Assembly (NCBI GenBank): GCA_045617225.1
Contig: JAZLIC010000117.1
Coordinates: forward strand, 1 to 24,093
Direction: 5' to 3'
From: JAZLIC01 sp045617225
GTDB taxonomy: Bacteria; Bacillota; Clostridia; Monoglobales; Monoglobaceae
DNA length: 24,093 nucleotides
In this document: positions 6,825-13,738 of the stretch, piece by piece
How positions within the stretch are numbered: the stretch's first letter is position 1
Layout of the letters: each line of letters opens with the position of its first letter
The notes under the pieces: model-generated
Databases searched by the model: none
Told to the model about the DNA's origin: nothing
What the model saw: the letters and a program-made list of their open reading frames with translations, nothing else
Program-made: the position numbers and the translations under genes

Positions 6825-7387
6825 TACTTAAATGTGTTTCGGATTGGCGGACTATATTTTATATCAAGAATTTTTAATTTGTACTTTTCCCATGCTTCAT
6901 CTAATGTAATAAGGGCACTTTCAAACTCTTCGCCATTTTTCCATTCATAGTAACCAAGATACCTGTCATCTGTCATCTTCTTTTCATACTGTTCTTTACT
7001 TTCATATCTCAAATCGCCCATATAATAATCGGGTTGCCCATATGATTTAGAAATTTCAAATGCTAAGTCTGCACCTTCGACCCGTAGAAGAGTTAGTCTT
7101 TCATTCCCACTTTTTAAATATGATTTCCACTTTCGGGATTGACCGGCTGCGCTGCGAGGTCCGTATCCATCAAATTCGCATATTACCGTGTCTTCTACTA
7201 CTTTTACCTCTCCGTTAATTTCACAGGTGATTTTAACGGGAAACTCTCCATGCGTAATTTCTGGTGCTGGTGGGTTTGAGCCAAACGAAAATATAGCACC
7301 ACTTAGCACAAACAAATAAAATGCCCCAACCAATATGATTATAGCAAAAAGCACAATTCCAATTATCAAAAACATCTTTCCTTTCAT
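6824..7387 (-). CDS. Membrane-anchored protein; candidate immunity protein of the lipase-type tip
   Basis: 187 residues. A single N-terminal membrane segment is seen at about residues 5-34 (FLIIGIVLFAIIILVGAFYL), followed by an extracytoplasmic domain with no motif I recognise (EITHGEFPVKITCEINGEVK, then several Trp/Tyr-rich strands). The ATG follows the lipase stop directly (TAAATG), and AAAGGAGG lies within the lipase 3' end. Tight coupling to a toxin domain and outward anchoring fit an immunity protein that guards the outer membrane face. Function is inferred from context only. Confidence 0.62.
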   Translation of the reverse strand: MKGKMFLIIGIVLFAIIILVGAFYLFVLSGAIFSFGSNPPAPEITHGEFPVKITCEINGEVKVVEDTVICEFDGYGPRSAAGQSRKWKSYLKSGNERLTLLRVEGADLAFEISKSYGQPDYYMGDLRYESKEQYEKKMTDDRYLGYYEWKNGEEFESALITLDEAWEKYKLKILDIKYSPPIRNTFK

Positions 7388-7777
7388 TTAGTATCCAGCC
7401 TCCTTTAAAGCAGCTTTGACAGCCCACATATGATGGTTATCTGTCCTTTGCCCCCAAGCATCCCAAGTCCAAGCTTGAATGGGTACCTGTGTTGGTAATT
7501 TTACAGTAGTTCCCATGCTCGGATTTCCAAACTTGTTATTAAGTATCTCGCCTTCTACAACATAATGAGTCATTGTTCCAGCATAGGATTTTCTTACATC
7601 TTTTGTCTTTGAATAAGCTGCCAAATTAGCTTTAGCCGGATTAAAAGTGATAGCGTTTCGGTTAGTAGCGACAGCATTCGCCATTGCTTCACCTCCACCT
7701 TTTGAATGACCTACAAAGGTGATTTCTTGGGAATGATTATCAGAAAACCATTTTGCAGTATCAAGAGATAGTTTCAT
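7388..7777 (-). CDS. Truncated lipase-type Rhs toxin domain
   Basis: 129 residues matching the C-terminal part of alpha/beta-hydrolase (Lipase_3/Mbeg1-like) tips. The nucleophile elbow FVGHSKGG has Ser25 in GxSxG. ITFNPAK follows, then HYVVEGEILNN with an acidic residue near 75-77, and a candidate catalytic His at 115-116 (DNHHMW). The frame is open upstream only to position 7837, reading GFSQPLGGSGD before the ATG, and then enters the 31-bp repeat and a stop. The Rhs core and the N-terminal half of the lipase fold are therefore gone. It may be translated by reinitiation, because a short leader frame ends one base before its ATG (TGATATG). Activity is doubtful without the missing strands. Confidence 0.65.
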   Translation of the reverse strand: MKLSLDTAKWFSDNHSQEITFVGHSKGGGEAMANAVATNRNAITFNPAKANLAAYSKTKDVRKSYAGTMTHYVVEGEILNNKFGNPSMGTTVKLPTQVPIQAWTWDAWGQRTDNHHMWAVKAALKEAGY

Positions 7778-7778
7778 A

Positions 7779-7856
7779 TCACCTGAGCCACCAAGAGGCT
7801 GGGAAAAGCCATTTGGGGACGTACATTTTTTGGCATCTTATTCTTTTTTTCATCAT
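7779..7856 (-). pseudogene. 5' remnant of a lost Rhs gene (25-codon leader frame)
   Basis: Behind the promoter at 7919-7947, AAAGGTG precedes ATGATG (7851-7856), which opens MMKKRIRCQK. From RCQKMYVPKW on, the codons come from the 31-bp repeat, and the frame ends at TGA 7779-7781, one base before the lipase ATG. This looks like the preserved start of an exported Rhs-type gene whose body has been deleted between repeats. It now acts at most as a leader peptide that could couple translation into the lipase fragment. Confidence 0.55.
7807..7837 (-). repeat. 31-bp module-border repeat, copy D (inverted)
   Basis: Matches copies A and C over 29 bp with one mismatch (GCC in place of ACC), on the opposite strand. 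Beyond the repeat, both C and D continue outward with ATAAG-type sequence. Confidence 0.8.
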
Positions 7857-7918
7857 TTTCCACACCTTTCGTAAACTTTCAACAAAATCACCAAAAAATT
7901 GTCTTTTGCCTTTTATTT

Positions 7919-7947
7919 ATTGTAGCATATAACCAAAAGATTGTCAA
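7919..7947 (-). promoter_or_regulatory. Sigma-A promoter driving the toxin/immunity array
   Basis: On the minus strand TTGACA (7942-7947), a 17-bp spacer and TACAAT (7919-7924). It is the only strong promoter found upstream of the five coupled reading frames of the island. Confidence 0.85.
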
Positions 7948-7964
7948 GACATTTTGGGGGAAAC

Positions 7965-8002
7965 AAAAAATCGGCTTCGTTTTTATTACGAAACCGATTT
8001 TT
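7965..8002 (-). terminator. Rho-independent terminator of the Na/Pi cotransporter gene
   Basis: AAAAATCGGTTTCGT pairs with ACGAAGCCGATTTTTT (one G-T pair), giving a stem of about 15 bp that ends in a T-run on the minus strand, a few bases after the stop at 8013. The A-run on the other side could make it work in both directions. Confidence 0.88.
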
Positions 8003-8012
8003 GCTCATTTTT

Positions 8013-9782
8013 TTACAACGCAAAACGTTCTTTATACATATTATAATACCTGCGGTATTCGCCGTCGGTATCTTCGTGAAGCTTCCTTAAATATTTGTGA
8101 CGGTCAAAATTGTCGCCGAACTCCTCCTTAGATTGTAAGATACTTATGCCGATATTTGAGCAATGGTCGGAAATACGCTCGCCGTTGCCGATAATTTCAA
8201 GAAACAAAATGCCTGCCTCCACCGTGCACTTTTTAGCTTTAAGGCGTGCCATATGAGCTGTTTCAAGCTCCTCACAAAGACCATCTATAACCTCCTCCAA
8301 AGGCTCAATCCTAAGCGTTACTTCTGTGCTTTCGCTGCTTAAAGCTTCTCTTGCAAGCTCTACCACATTTTCAAGGGCATCAAACAAAGTATTCATCTCA
8401 CGTTCAGCCTTGGCACTGAAAGTCACTTTATTTACCGCCATCTTTTCGATACATTCGCATACATTGTCACAATAATCGCCTATACGCTCGATATTACTCA
8501 CCATACGCAAATATCCGGTCATCTTTACTACATCATCGGTGCTGAGTGATAAGTCGGCAATCTTGGTCAGATAATTTGAAAGCTCAATTTCGTACTTGTC
8601 AAGCATTTCTTCATTCTCTCGCATTTTATCCGTCAAAGATGCATTCTTACCACGGAGCATAATCTTGCAGTTTGATACGTTCTCCTTTGCCAAATCAAAC
8701 ATATCTCCCATTGCCTTTCGTGCGTTGGCAACTGCAATCGGAGGCGTTGACAAAAAGCGCTCATCAAGGACTGCAAACAGATTTTGTTCCTCCTTATCAT
8801 TTGTGCGGATTGTGTTATTGGAAAGCCAAACAAGCAGTCCTGAAAACGGCAGTAAAACAACAGTTGAGCTTACATTAAAGACTGAATGTAGAATAGAAAT
8901 GTTTACCGCACTTACGGTGTTATTCCAAAACGGCAGGCCTATTGTATATTGCAAAGTATAAATCACAATCAAGAATAAAATCGTACCTATTATATTAAAG
9001 TAGAGATGTATCATTGCCGCACGGCGTGCATTTTTGCTTGTGCCGATACTTGAAAGAAGTGCAGTAACACAAGTACCGATGTTCTGCCCCATAATAATAG
9101 GAAAGGTTGTGCAGAAATAGAGGGCGCCTGTTGAAGCAATCGCCTGAAGCATACCCACAGATGCGGCACTTGATTGAATAACAGCGGTGACAGCCGCACC
9201 AATTCCGATACCTATAATCGGATTTTCGCAGAATGCAAACATACCTTTAAGCGACGGAACTATCTCGAACACCTTTTGCATCGCACCGGACATATAACTC
9301 ATACCGATAAACAAGATACCGAGTCCGGCGATAATTTCACCCACGACCGCCTTCTTTTTATCCTTGCCTGAGAAGAACATAAACACCGCACCCACAATCA
9401 AGGCAACCGGTGCAATGGTATCCGGCTTTAAAATATCCAAGTACCACACGCCGCCCGGGATTGAGTTTAAGCTGATAAGCCACGCCGTAACGGTAGTGCC
9501 GATATTCGCACCCATAATGATACCTGCCGCCTGACTGAGCGTCAAAAGCCCTGCGTTCACAAAACCCACAACCATAACTGTTGCGGCAGAGCTTGACTGC
9601 GTCAGTCCCGCAACACAAATGCCAAGAAAAACGGACTTAAAAAGGTTGCCTGTGACCTTCTCCATAATCCTTCGGAGTCTGTCACCTGCCGCCTTTTCCA
9701 GTCCGCCGCTCATCGTATTCATTCCAAACAAAAACATTCCAAGTCCGCCAAAAAGACTTACAATCTGCAATGCAATCTCCAT
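8013..9782 (-). CDS. Na/Pi cotransporter family protein with PhoU-like C-terminus
   Basis: 589 residues. The membrane domain contains the two inverted-repeat signatures of the NptA/NaPi-II family: GLTQSSSAATVMVVGFVNAG (QSSS at 62-65) followed by GIIMGANIGTTVTAW, and VTAVIQSSAASVGMLQAIAS (QSS at 203-205) followed by PIIMGQNIGTCVTA. About eight to nine membrane helices are visible to residue 330. Residues about 350-580 are helical with the PhoU pattern (NIERIGDYCDNVCECIEKM and IGNGERISDHCSNIGIS). It likely moves phosphate with sodium, or is a PhoU-regulated phosphate exporter as proposed for the E. coli homologue YjbB. The start ATG at 9780-9782 follows GGGGG. It stands alone, with its own terminator. 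Confidence 0.93.
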   Translation of the reverse strand: MEIALQIVSLFGGLGMFLFGMNTMSGGLEKAAGDRLRRIMEKVTGNLFKSVFLGICVAGLTQSSSAATVMVVGFVNAGLLTLSQAAGIIMGANIGTTVTAWLISLNSIPGGVWYLDILKPDTIAPVALIVGAVFMFFSGKDKKKAVVGEIIAGLGILFIGMSYMSGAMQKVFEIVPSLKGMFAFCENPIIGIGIGAAVTAVIQSSAASVGMLQAIASTGALYFCTTFPIIMGQNIGTCVTALLSSIGTSKNARRAAMIHLYFNIIGTILFLIVIYTLQYTIGLPFWNNTVSAVNISILHSVFNVSSTVVLLPFSGLLVWLSNNTIRTNDKEEQNLFAVLDERFLSTPPIAVANARKAMGDMFDLAKENVSNCKIMLRGKNASLTDKMRENEEMLDKYEIELSNYLTKIADLSLSTDDVVKMTGYLRMVSNIERIGDYCDNVCECIEKMAVNKVTFSAKAEREMNTLFDALENVVELAREALSSESTEVTLRIEPLEEVIDGLCEELETAHMARLKAKKCTVEAGILFLEIIGNGERISDHCSNIGISILQSKEEFGDNFDRHKYLRKLHEDTDGEYRRYYNMYKERFAL

Positions 9783-9866
9783 ACATTTTACCCCCTGTGT
9801 ATATTGTGCATCTAAATATTATTATTATAAAAAGTCGGTAAAATCAAATCTTTTACCTATCCCCCC

Positions 9867-9910
9867 AAAAAGGGGCTGTCTAAAAACGATTGTTTTTAAA
9901 CAGCCCTTTT
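9867..9910 (-). terminator. Terminator of the AbrB-type gene
   Basis: AAAAGGGCTGT and ACAGCCCCTTTT pair, with an inner AAAAAC/GTTTTT stem and a four-base loop. On the minus strand a T-run follows. The same stem has A/T on both sides and may also act on the plus strand. Confidence 0.85.
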
Positions 9911-9921
9911 ACTCACTTAAA

Positions 9922-10167
9922 TTATTCCGCTTCTTCAAGCTTTGCAATGCACTTCTTGCAAACCTTCTTGTCCATATATGTCACAACATCATTTGCACTT
10001 GAACAAAAGATGCAAGCAGGTTCATACTTTTTAAGGATAATATTGTCACCATCCACATAAATTTCAAGCGGGTCCTTCTGCATTATATCCAAAGTAGTAC
10101 GGAGCTCCTTAGGCAACACTACTCGACCGAGCTCATCAACTTTTCTTACAATACCTGTTGACTTCAT
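9922..10167 (-). CDS. AbrB/SpoVT-type transcription regulator with Cys4 tail
   Basis: The start is set at ATG 10165-10167 because the -10 box lies at 10201-10206 and AGAAGGGA sits just before this ATG; the frame could extend to 10209, but that is upstream of transcription. The product has 81 residues. Residues 1-47 form a swapped-hairpin AbrB DNA-binding domain (STGIVRKVDELGRVVLPKEL, then IYVDGDNIILKKY). Residues 52-73 hold CxxC and CxxC (C52, C55, C70, C73), a zinc-ribbon-like extension. Proteins of this family are transition-state or developmental regulators in Firmicutes. Target genes are unknown. Confidence 0.9.
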   Translation of the reverse strand: MKSTGIVRKVDELGRVVLPKELRTTLDIMQKDPLEIYVDGDNIILKKYEPACIFCSSANDVVTYMDKKVCKKCIAKLEEAE

Positions 10168-10200
10168 AAAATTCCCTTCTTTCTTTTGTAATATAACTAC

Positions 10201-10228
10201 ATTATACATATATTGGGAAAAATGTCAA
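10201..10228 (-). promoter_or_regulatory. Sigma-A promoter of the AbrB-type gene
   Basis: On the minus strand TTGACA (10223-10228), a 16-bp spacer and TATAAT (10201-10206). Confidence 0.88.
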
Positions 10229-10269
10229 GGCTTTTTCAAAAATTTGTAAAAAATCTCTTTTTTAGGTAA

Positions 10270-12129
10270 TTATCTCGTTTTATTTTTGACGCTTACATTC
10301 AGTTTGCTCCACAAATTCTTGTTTTGTGACGCTTTTTGCCACTCCTTCTGTGTATCGCACTTCTTTTTAAACGCCCTTTTTATTCCGAAAATGTCACTGT
10401 TATCGGCAAGCAGTGTATAAATAAGGTTTTGTGTATTTCTTTCAATGCTACCTTTTATTGCTTCTTCATTTTTCGCAGCTCCAAACGGCTCTGTTTCGGT
10501 AAACAAGGTTACATTTACCGTGCCGTTATTCACAGTAATATTACCCTTGCGTCTGCTTTTTATCTTTAAATCAACATTATCAATCGCAATCACCGCTCCA
10601 TCATTCTTACCCATAAAGAGATTATACAGGACCGCCTCATCTCCGCTTAAAGCTTTGACCATTTTGTCGCCCGAAAAGCAAGCAATACCAACAATCTCAT
10701 CTCCGACCGCTATCGGCATTACAGGGTCTATGCCCTTTTCTGCCAAATCGTTTTTGAACTTATGCAGCTCCTCCACAGGTGCATAGGGCATTGCGGACGG
10801 GCGAAGCAATAATTTATAGTACCTTGCTATGCTCTCCTCAAACCTTGGGTTACTGCTCTCTATCCAATTTTCCGCACCGTCCGTTGCCAAAACGAGCTTT
10901 GTATTCGGGCGTATCTCCCTATCTCTTTCAAAAGCGTCTATATGATTTTTCACACCCTCTTTTGCCACATCAGGAGAAAACGCAACTACTGACAGATGCG
11001 TTAAATTGGGTTCTTTGCCCAGGGAACGCTTTAAATGACTTAAAGCGGTATGAAAATCCGTCCCCTCCTTAACTATACACTTTGGTGTGTCCTCATCCTC
11101 CGAATTGTTTTCAGGCTGATTTGCAAACATAAAAGTATACTTATACGCCTCCGTTTCGCCCTTGTCTATGCCAAGAGCAATCAGATATGCGTTTTCTTCA
11201 ACCTCACGGCTGTCCGCACAGCCAAAAAGGCTGAAAGAGAGGATAACACACAAAAAGACAGGCAAAATCTTCTTTACTTTAAACCCCTTTGCAACAGTAC
11301 CAAACAGATAAAAATAAATTCCAAGTGAGGAAATAAGGGAGATGCAAAGCGACACAAGATAAAGCAGGTCAAGACGCTGGAAGGTTTCGCCGCCGTAAGT
11401 GTTTCTTGACAACTCATAAAGGGGAAGCGAAATTCCCGAAAAAGCCTCATACGGTGTGCTTAAAAGAATTGCAAAAATTCCGAAGATATAAAAGGCTATT
11501 CCCACCGCCGATGAAATAATCAAAGGCTTTTTTATATTTATTTCCTCATCATATTGGATAAGGATAAGCGGAAGGAGCAGAATATCCAAGTACGCAAAAA
11601 TTCCGCAAAAGCCTTCCTTTATTATACTCACTGCACCGTTGCCGAATACAGGGAATAGGTATATCGCCTCCGCTCCTTTAAGTCCAAATGCAATAATAAG
11701 AGCCGAAAACACTGCCAAGAAAGGTGCAACTATGCCCATAAGGCGCATTACACCGTCCCTGCCGCAAAGTGCAGGGATTATGCCGCCCAAGATAACAAAA
11801 AACAGTAAAAATATTATAGGCGTGTTAGGATATGCAGACATTTTAATGGCAGTTACGCCCTCAAAAACGGTATAGCCGGCAGACGCAATAATATAAATTA
11901 AAAGCAACGCTTGCACAACCTTGTTTTTATAAATCATAATATTTTTACGCTTTAAGGTATTTGCCAGGACACACGAAATCACAAAAAAGATTGTGCCTGA
12001 CAGAAGAACGCTTATCCAGGCACCGTCTCCCGCTCCTGAAACCAAGGATTTTGGAAACGATGTAAATATCTTAAACAAAAAGAGAGTAAGCATTGCAGAG
12101 CCTATATCCCATCTATGCGTATTATTCAT
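10270..12129 (-). CDS. GerAB-GerAC fusion: germinant permease joined to germination lipoprotein
   Basis: About 619 residues from ATG 12127-12129, which overlaps the stop of the preceding gene (TGATG) and has GAGGAGG upstream. Residues 1-282 are a GerAB-type APC-fold permease with about nine helices (ISLPLYELSRNTYGGETFQR near 233-252 is typical). The usual last helix is missing. Instead the chain runs through KVKKILPVFLCVILSFSLFG into Cys304 and DSREVEENAYLIALGIDKG, the start of a GerAC lipoprotein. GerAC features follow (GTDFHTALSHLKRSLGKEPN, NTKLVLATDGAENWIE). The lipobox LFGC is intact but internal. GerAB and GerAC are normally separate gene products acting with GerAA in the inner spore membrane. 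No frameshift is needed to read through. Confidence 0.9.
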   Translation of the reverse strand: MNNTHRWDIGSAMLTLFLFKIFTSFPKSLVSGAGDGAWISVLLSGTIFFVISCVLANTLKRKNIMIYKNKVVQALLLIYIIASAGYTVFEGVTAIKMSAYPNTPIIFLLFFVILGGIIPALCGRDGVMRLMGIVAPFLAVFSALIIAFGLKGAEAIYLFPVFGNGAVSIIKEGFCGIFAYLDILLLPLILIQYDEEINIKKPLIISSAVGIAFYIFGIFAILLSTPYEAFSGISLPLYELSRNTYGGETFQRLDLLYLVSLCISLISSLGIYFYLFGTVAKGFKVKKILPVFLCVILSFSLFGCADSREVEENAYLIALGIDKGETEAYKYTFMFANQPENNSEDEDTPKCIVKEGTDFHTALSHLKRSLGKEPNLTHLSVVAFSPDVAKEGVKNHIDAFERDREIRPNTKLVLATDGAENWIESSNPRFEESIARYYKLLLRPSAMPYAPVEELHKFKNDLAEKGIDPVMPIAVGDEIVGIACFSGDKMVKALSGDEAVLYNLFMGKNDGAVIAIDNVDLKIKSRRKGNITVNNGTVNVTLFTETEPFGAAKNEEAIKGSIERNTQNLIYTLLADNSDIFGIKRAFKKKCDTQKEWQKASQNKNLWSKLNVSVKNKTR

Positions 12130-13643
12130 CACTTATCCTCCTCTGTCCATTTTCTGCTGACAGGCGGTTGCATACGCCGTTTAAGCGGATGCAAAGCCTT
12201 GGGGCGAAGCTCCTTCTTCCATATAGGATTTACAAAAACAGAGCCGGAGCCGCTCTTGCTTTCCTTATTTATAAGGGGCGACAAAAAGGGGACGGAATAT
12301 ACATTCGATGACGCCATAACGGATAAGTGGATTATCCCCAATGTAACAATCCCCAGAAATCCGCACAGCGCACCTGCGATTATATATCCAAATCTTAAAA
12401 GTGCAAGCGACCGGGATAGTGCAACGGTAGGGGTTGTAAATGTGCCGAGTCCCGAAATCGCAACTATAATAATCAATATGGGACTTACTATCCTTGCATC
12501 TACCGCCGCTTGTCCTAAAATCAAACCGCCGATAATGCCGAGCGATGAGCCGATAGGGTTTGGCACACGCACGGAGGCTTCCTTTATAAGCTCAAAAGAA
12601 AGCTCTATCAATATCAATTCAAACACCAACGAAAACGGCACCCGTTCACGGCTTGCCTCAATAGCAAGAAGCAGGTCGGTCGGTATAACCTCGTGATGAT
12701 AAAGCATCACCGCCACAAAGCAACCGGGCAGAAGCAGCGAGAGTGCCATTCCGAAAAGGCGGACAACACGCATCATATTTGCTTCGGGCACACGAACATA
12801 ATTATCCTCTGTTGCTTCGATTAAATCCCCTGCGGTAGTGGGCAGCACCAAAACAAACGGACTTCCCTGAACTATCACTACAACCTTTCCCTCTGCAAGC
12901 ATTGATGCCGCACGGTCAGGGCGTTCCGTTTTAAGTGTATGCGAAACAGGGAAGAATGTGTTTTTCTCTATAAACATCTCCACATCACTTGATGAGAATA
13001 TATACTCCACATCTATTCCGGAAATCCTGCGTCTTACTTCATCTACGATTTTTGGGTTTGTGACTCCGTCAAGGTACATAAGCGCAACAGGCGTTTCGCT
13101 TACACTGCCCACCTTTAAAGGCTCGGCTACCAATCGAGAGTCCTTTAAAATTTTACGCACCAGGGCAAGGTTTGTCATTATTGACTCCGAAAACGCCTCC
13201 TGCGGTCCCGAAAGCGACACTTCGTTTATGGGCGAGTCAACGCCCCTTGAAGCCCAACCCTTTACATCTGCCAAAAACGCACAGGAGCAACCGTCTACAA
13301 AAAGGGCGCACTCACCAAAGTTTACGGAGTATAGCGCCTTCTGCATATCGGTTTCTTTTACAAGGGGCGCAAGGGGAACAATGCGTTTAAACACTGCGTC
13401 CTCCACGCTTAATGACGAATCTTCATCAATGCCTATATTTATAAGGGAGTACATCATATCCCTGTTTATAAGTGTTTGAGAGGATAGTCCGTCAAAATAT
13501 GTCAAAAATGCATCTACCTGCTTACTTCCCATTTTAATTTGAAATTCACGGAATACATATCCTATATTATTTTGGTAATGAAAGTTCTTCTTGATATATT
13601 CTGCATTAACCTTAATATCCTCAGAAATACGCACATTTTCCAT
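12129..13643 (-). CDS. GerA-family spore germination receptor subunit A
   Basis: About 504 residues from the ATG at 13641-13643, chosen because the sigma-G-like -10 box at 13660-13666 leaves too little leader for the ATG at 13652 and GGTGA lies just before the later one. The N-terminal soluble domain (NIGYVFREFQIKMGSKQVDA, DRDMMYSL-type segment, VSLSGPQEAFSESIMTNLAL) and the SPFVLVLPTTAGDLIEATED segment are characteristic of GerAA. About five membrane helices lie at residues 285-450, including IGSSLGIIGGLILGQAAVDA. It forms the germinant receptor with GerAB and GerAC in the spore inner membrane. It is the first gene of a two-gene operon with the fused GerAB-AC. Confidence 0.93.
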   Translation of the reverse strand: MENVRISEDIKVNAEYIKKNFHYQNNIGYVFREFQIKMGSKQVDAFLTYFDGLSSQTLINRDMMYSLINIGIDEDSSLSVEDAVFKRIVPLAPLVKETDMQKALYSVNFGECALFVDGCSCAFLADVKGWASRGVDSPINEVSLSGPQEAFSESIMTNLALVRKILKDSRLVAEPLKVGSVSETPVALMYLDGVTNPKIVDEVRRRISGIDVEYIFSSSDVEMFIEKNTFFPVSHTLKTERPDRAASMLAEGKVVVIVQGSPFVLVLPTTAGDLIEATEDNYVRVPEANMMRVVRLFGMALSLLLPGCFVAVMLYHHEVIPTDLLLAIEASRERVPFSLVFELILIELSFELIKEASVRVPNPIGSSLGIIGGLILGQAAVDARIVSPILIIIVAISGLGTFTTPTVALSRSLALLRFGYIIAGALCGFLGIVTLGIIHLSVMASSNVYSVPFLSPLINKESKSGSGSVFVNPIWKKELRPKALHPLKRRMQPPVSRKWTEEDK

Positions 13644-13659
13644 AATTATCACCGTGGAT

Positions 13660-13688
13660 AATTATTCCCCGAAAACAAATTTTTATGC
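13660..13688 (-). promoter_or_regulatory. Sigma-G/F-like promoter of the ger operon
   Basis: On the minus strand GCATA (13684-13688) fits the -35 pattern GHATR, and AATAATT (13660-13666) fits five of seven positions of CATWHTA, with a 17-bp spacer. ger operons are forespore-expressed, so the match makes biological sense. The sequence is short and AT-rich, so chance is not excluded. Confidence 0.5.
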
Positions 13689-13717
13689 TTTACAAAAAGG
13701 AACAAATGATATAGAAT
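13689..13717 (+). promoter_or_regulatory. Sigma-A promoter of the beta-lactamase-fold gene
   Basis: TTTACA (13689-13694), 17 bp, TAGAAT (13712-13717). It lies back to back with the ger promoter, with no bases between. Confidence 0.7.
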
Positions 13718-13738
13718 ATAGGTTAAGGAGTGATGAAA

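Noticed and set aside
10285..11230. Separate GerAC gene with an internal start at the TTG near residue 289
   Set aside because: No ribosome site at suitable distance and the frame is continuous; treated as a fusion.
12115..12696. 193-codon plus-strand frame
   Set aside because: Antisense shadow of the GerAA coding region; no promoter, ribosome site or motif.
12958..13479. 173-codon plus-strand frame
   Set aside because: Antisense shadow of GerAA.
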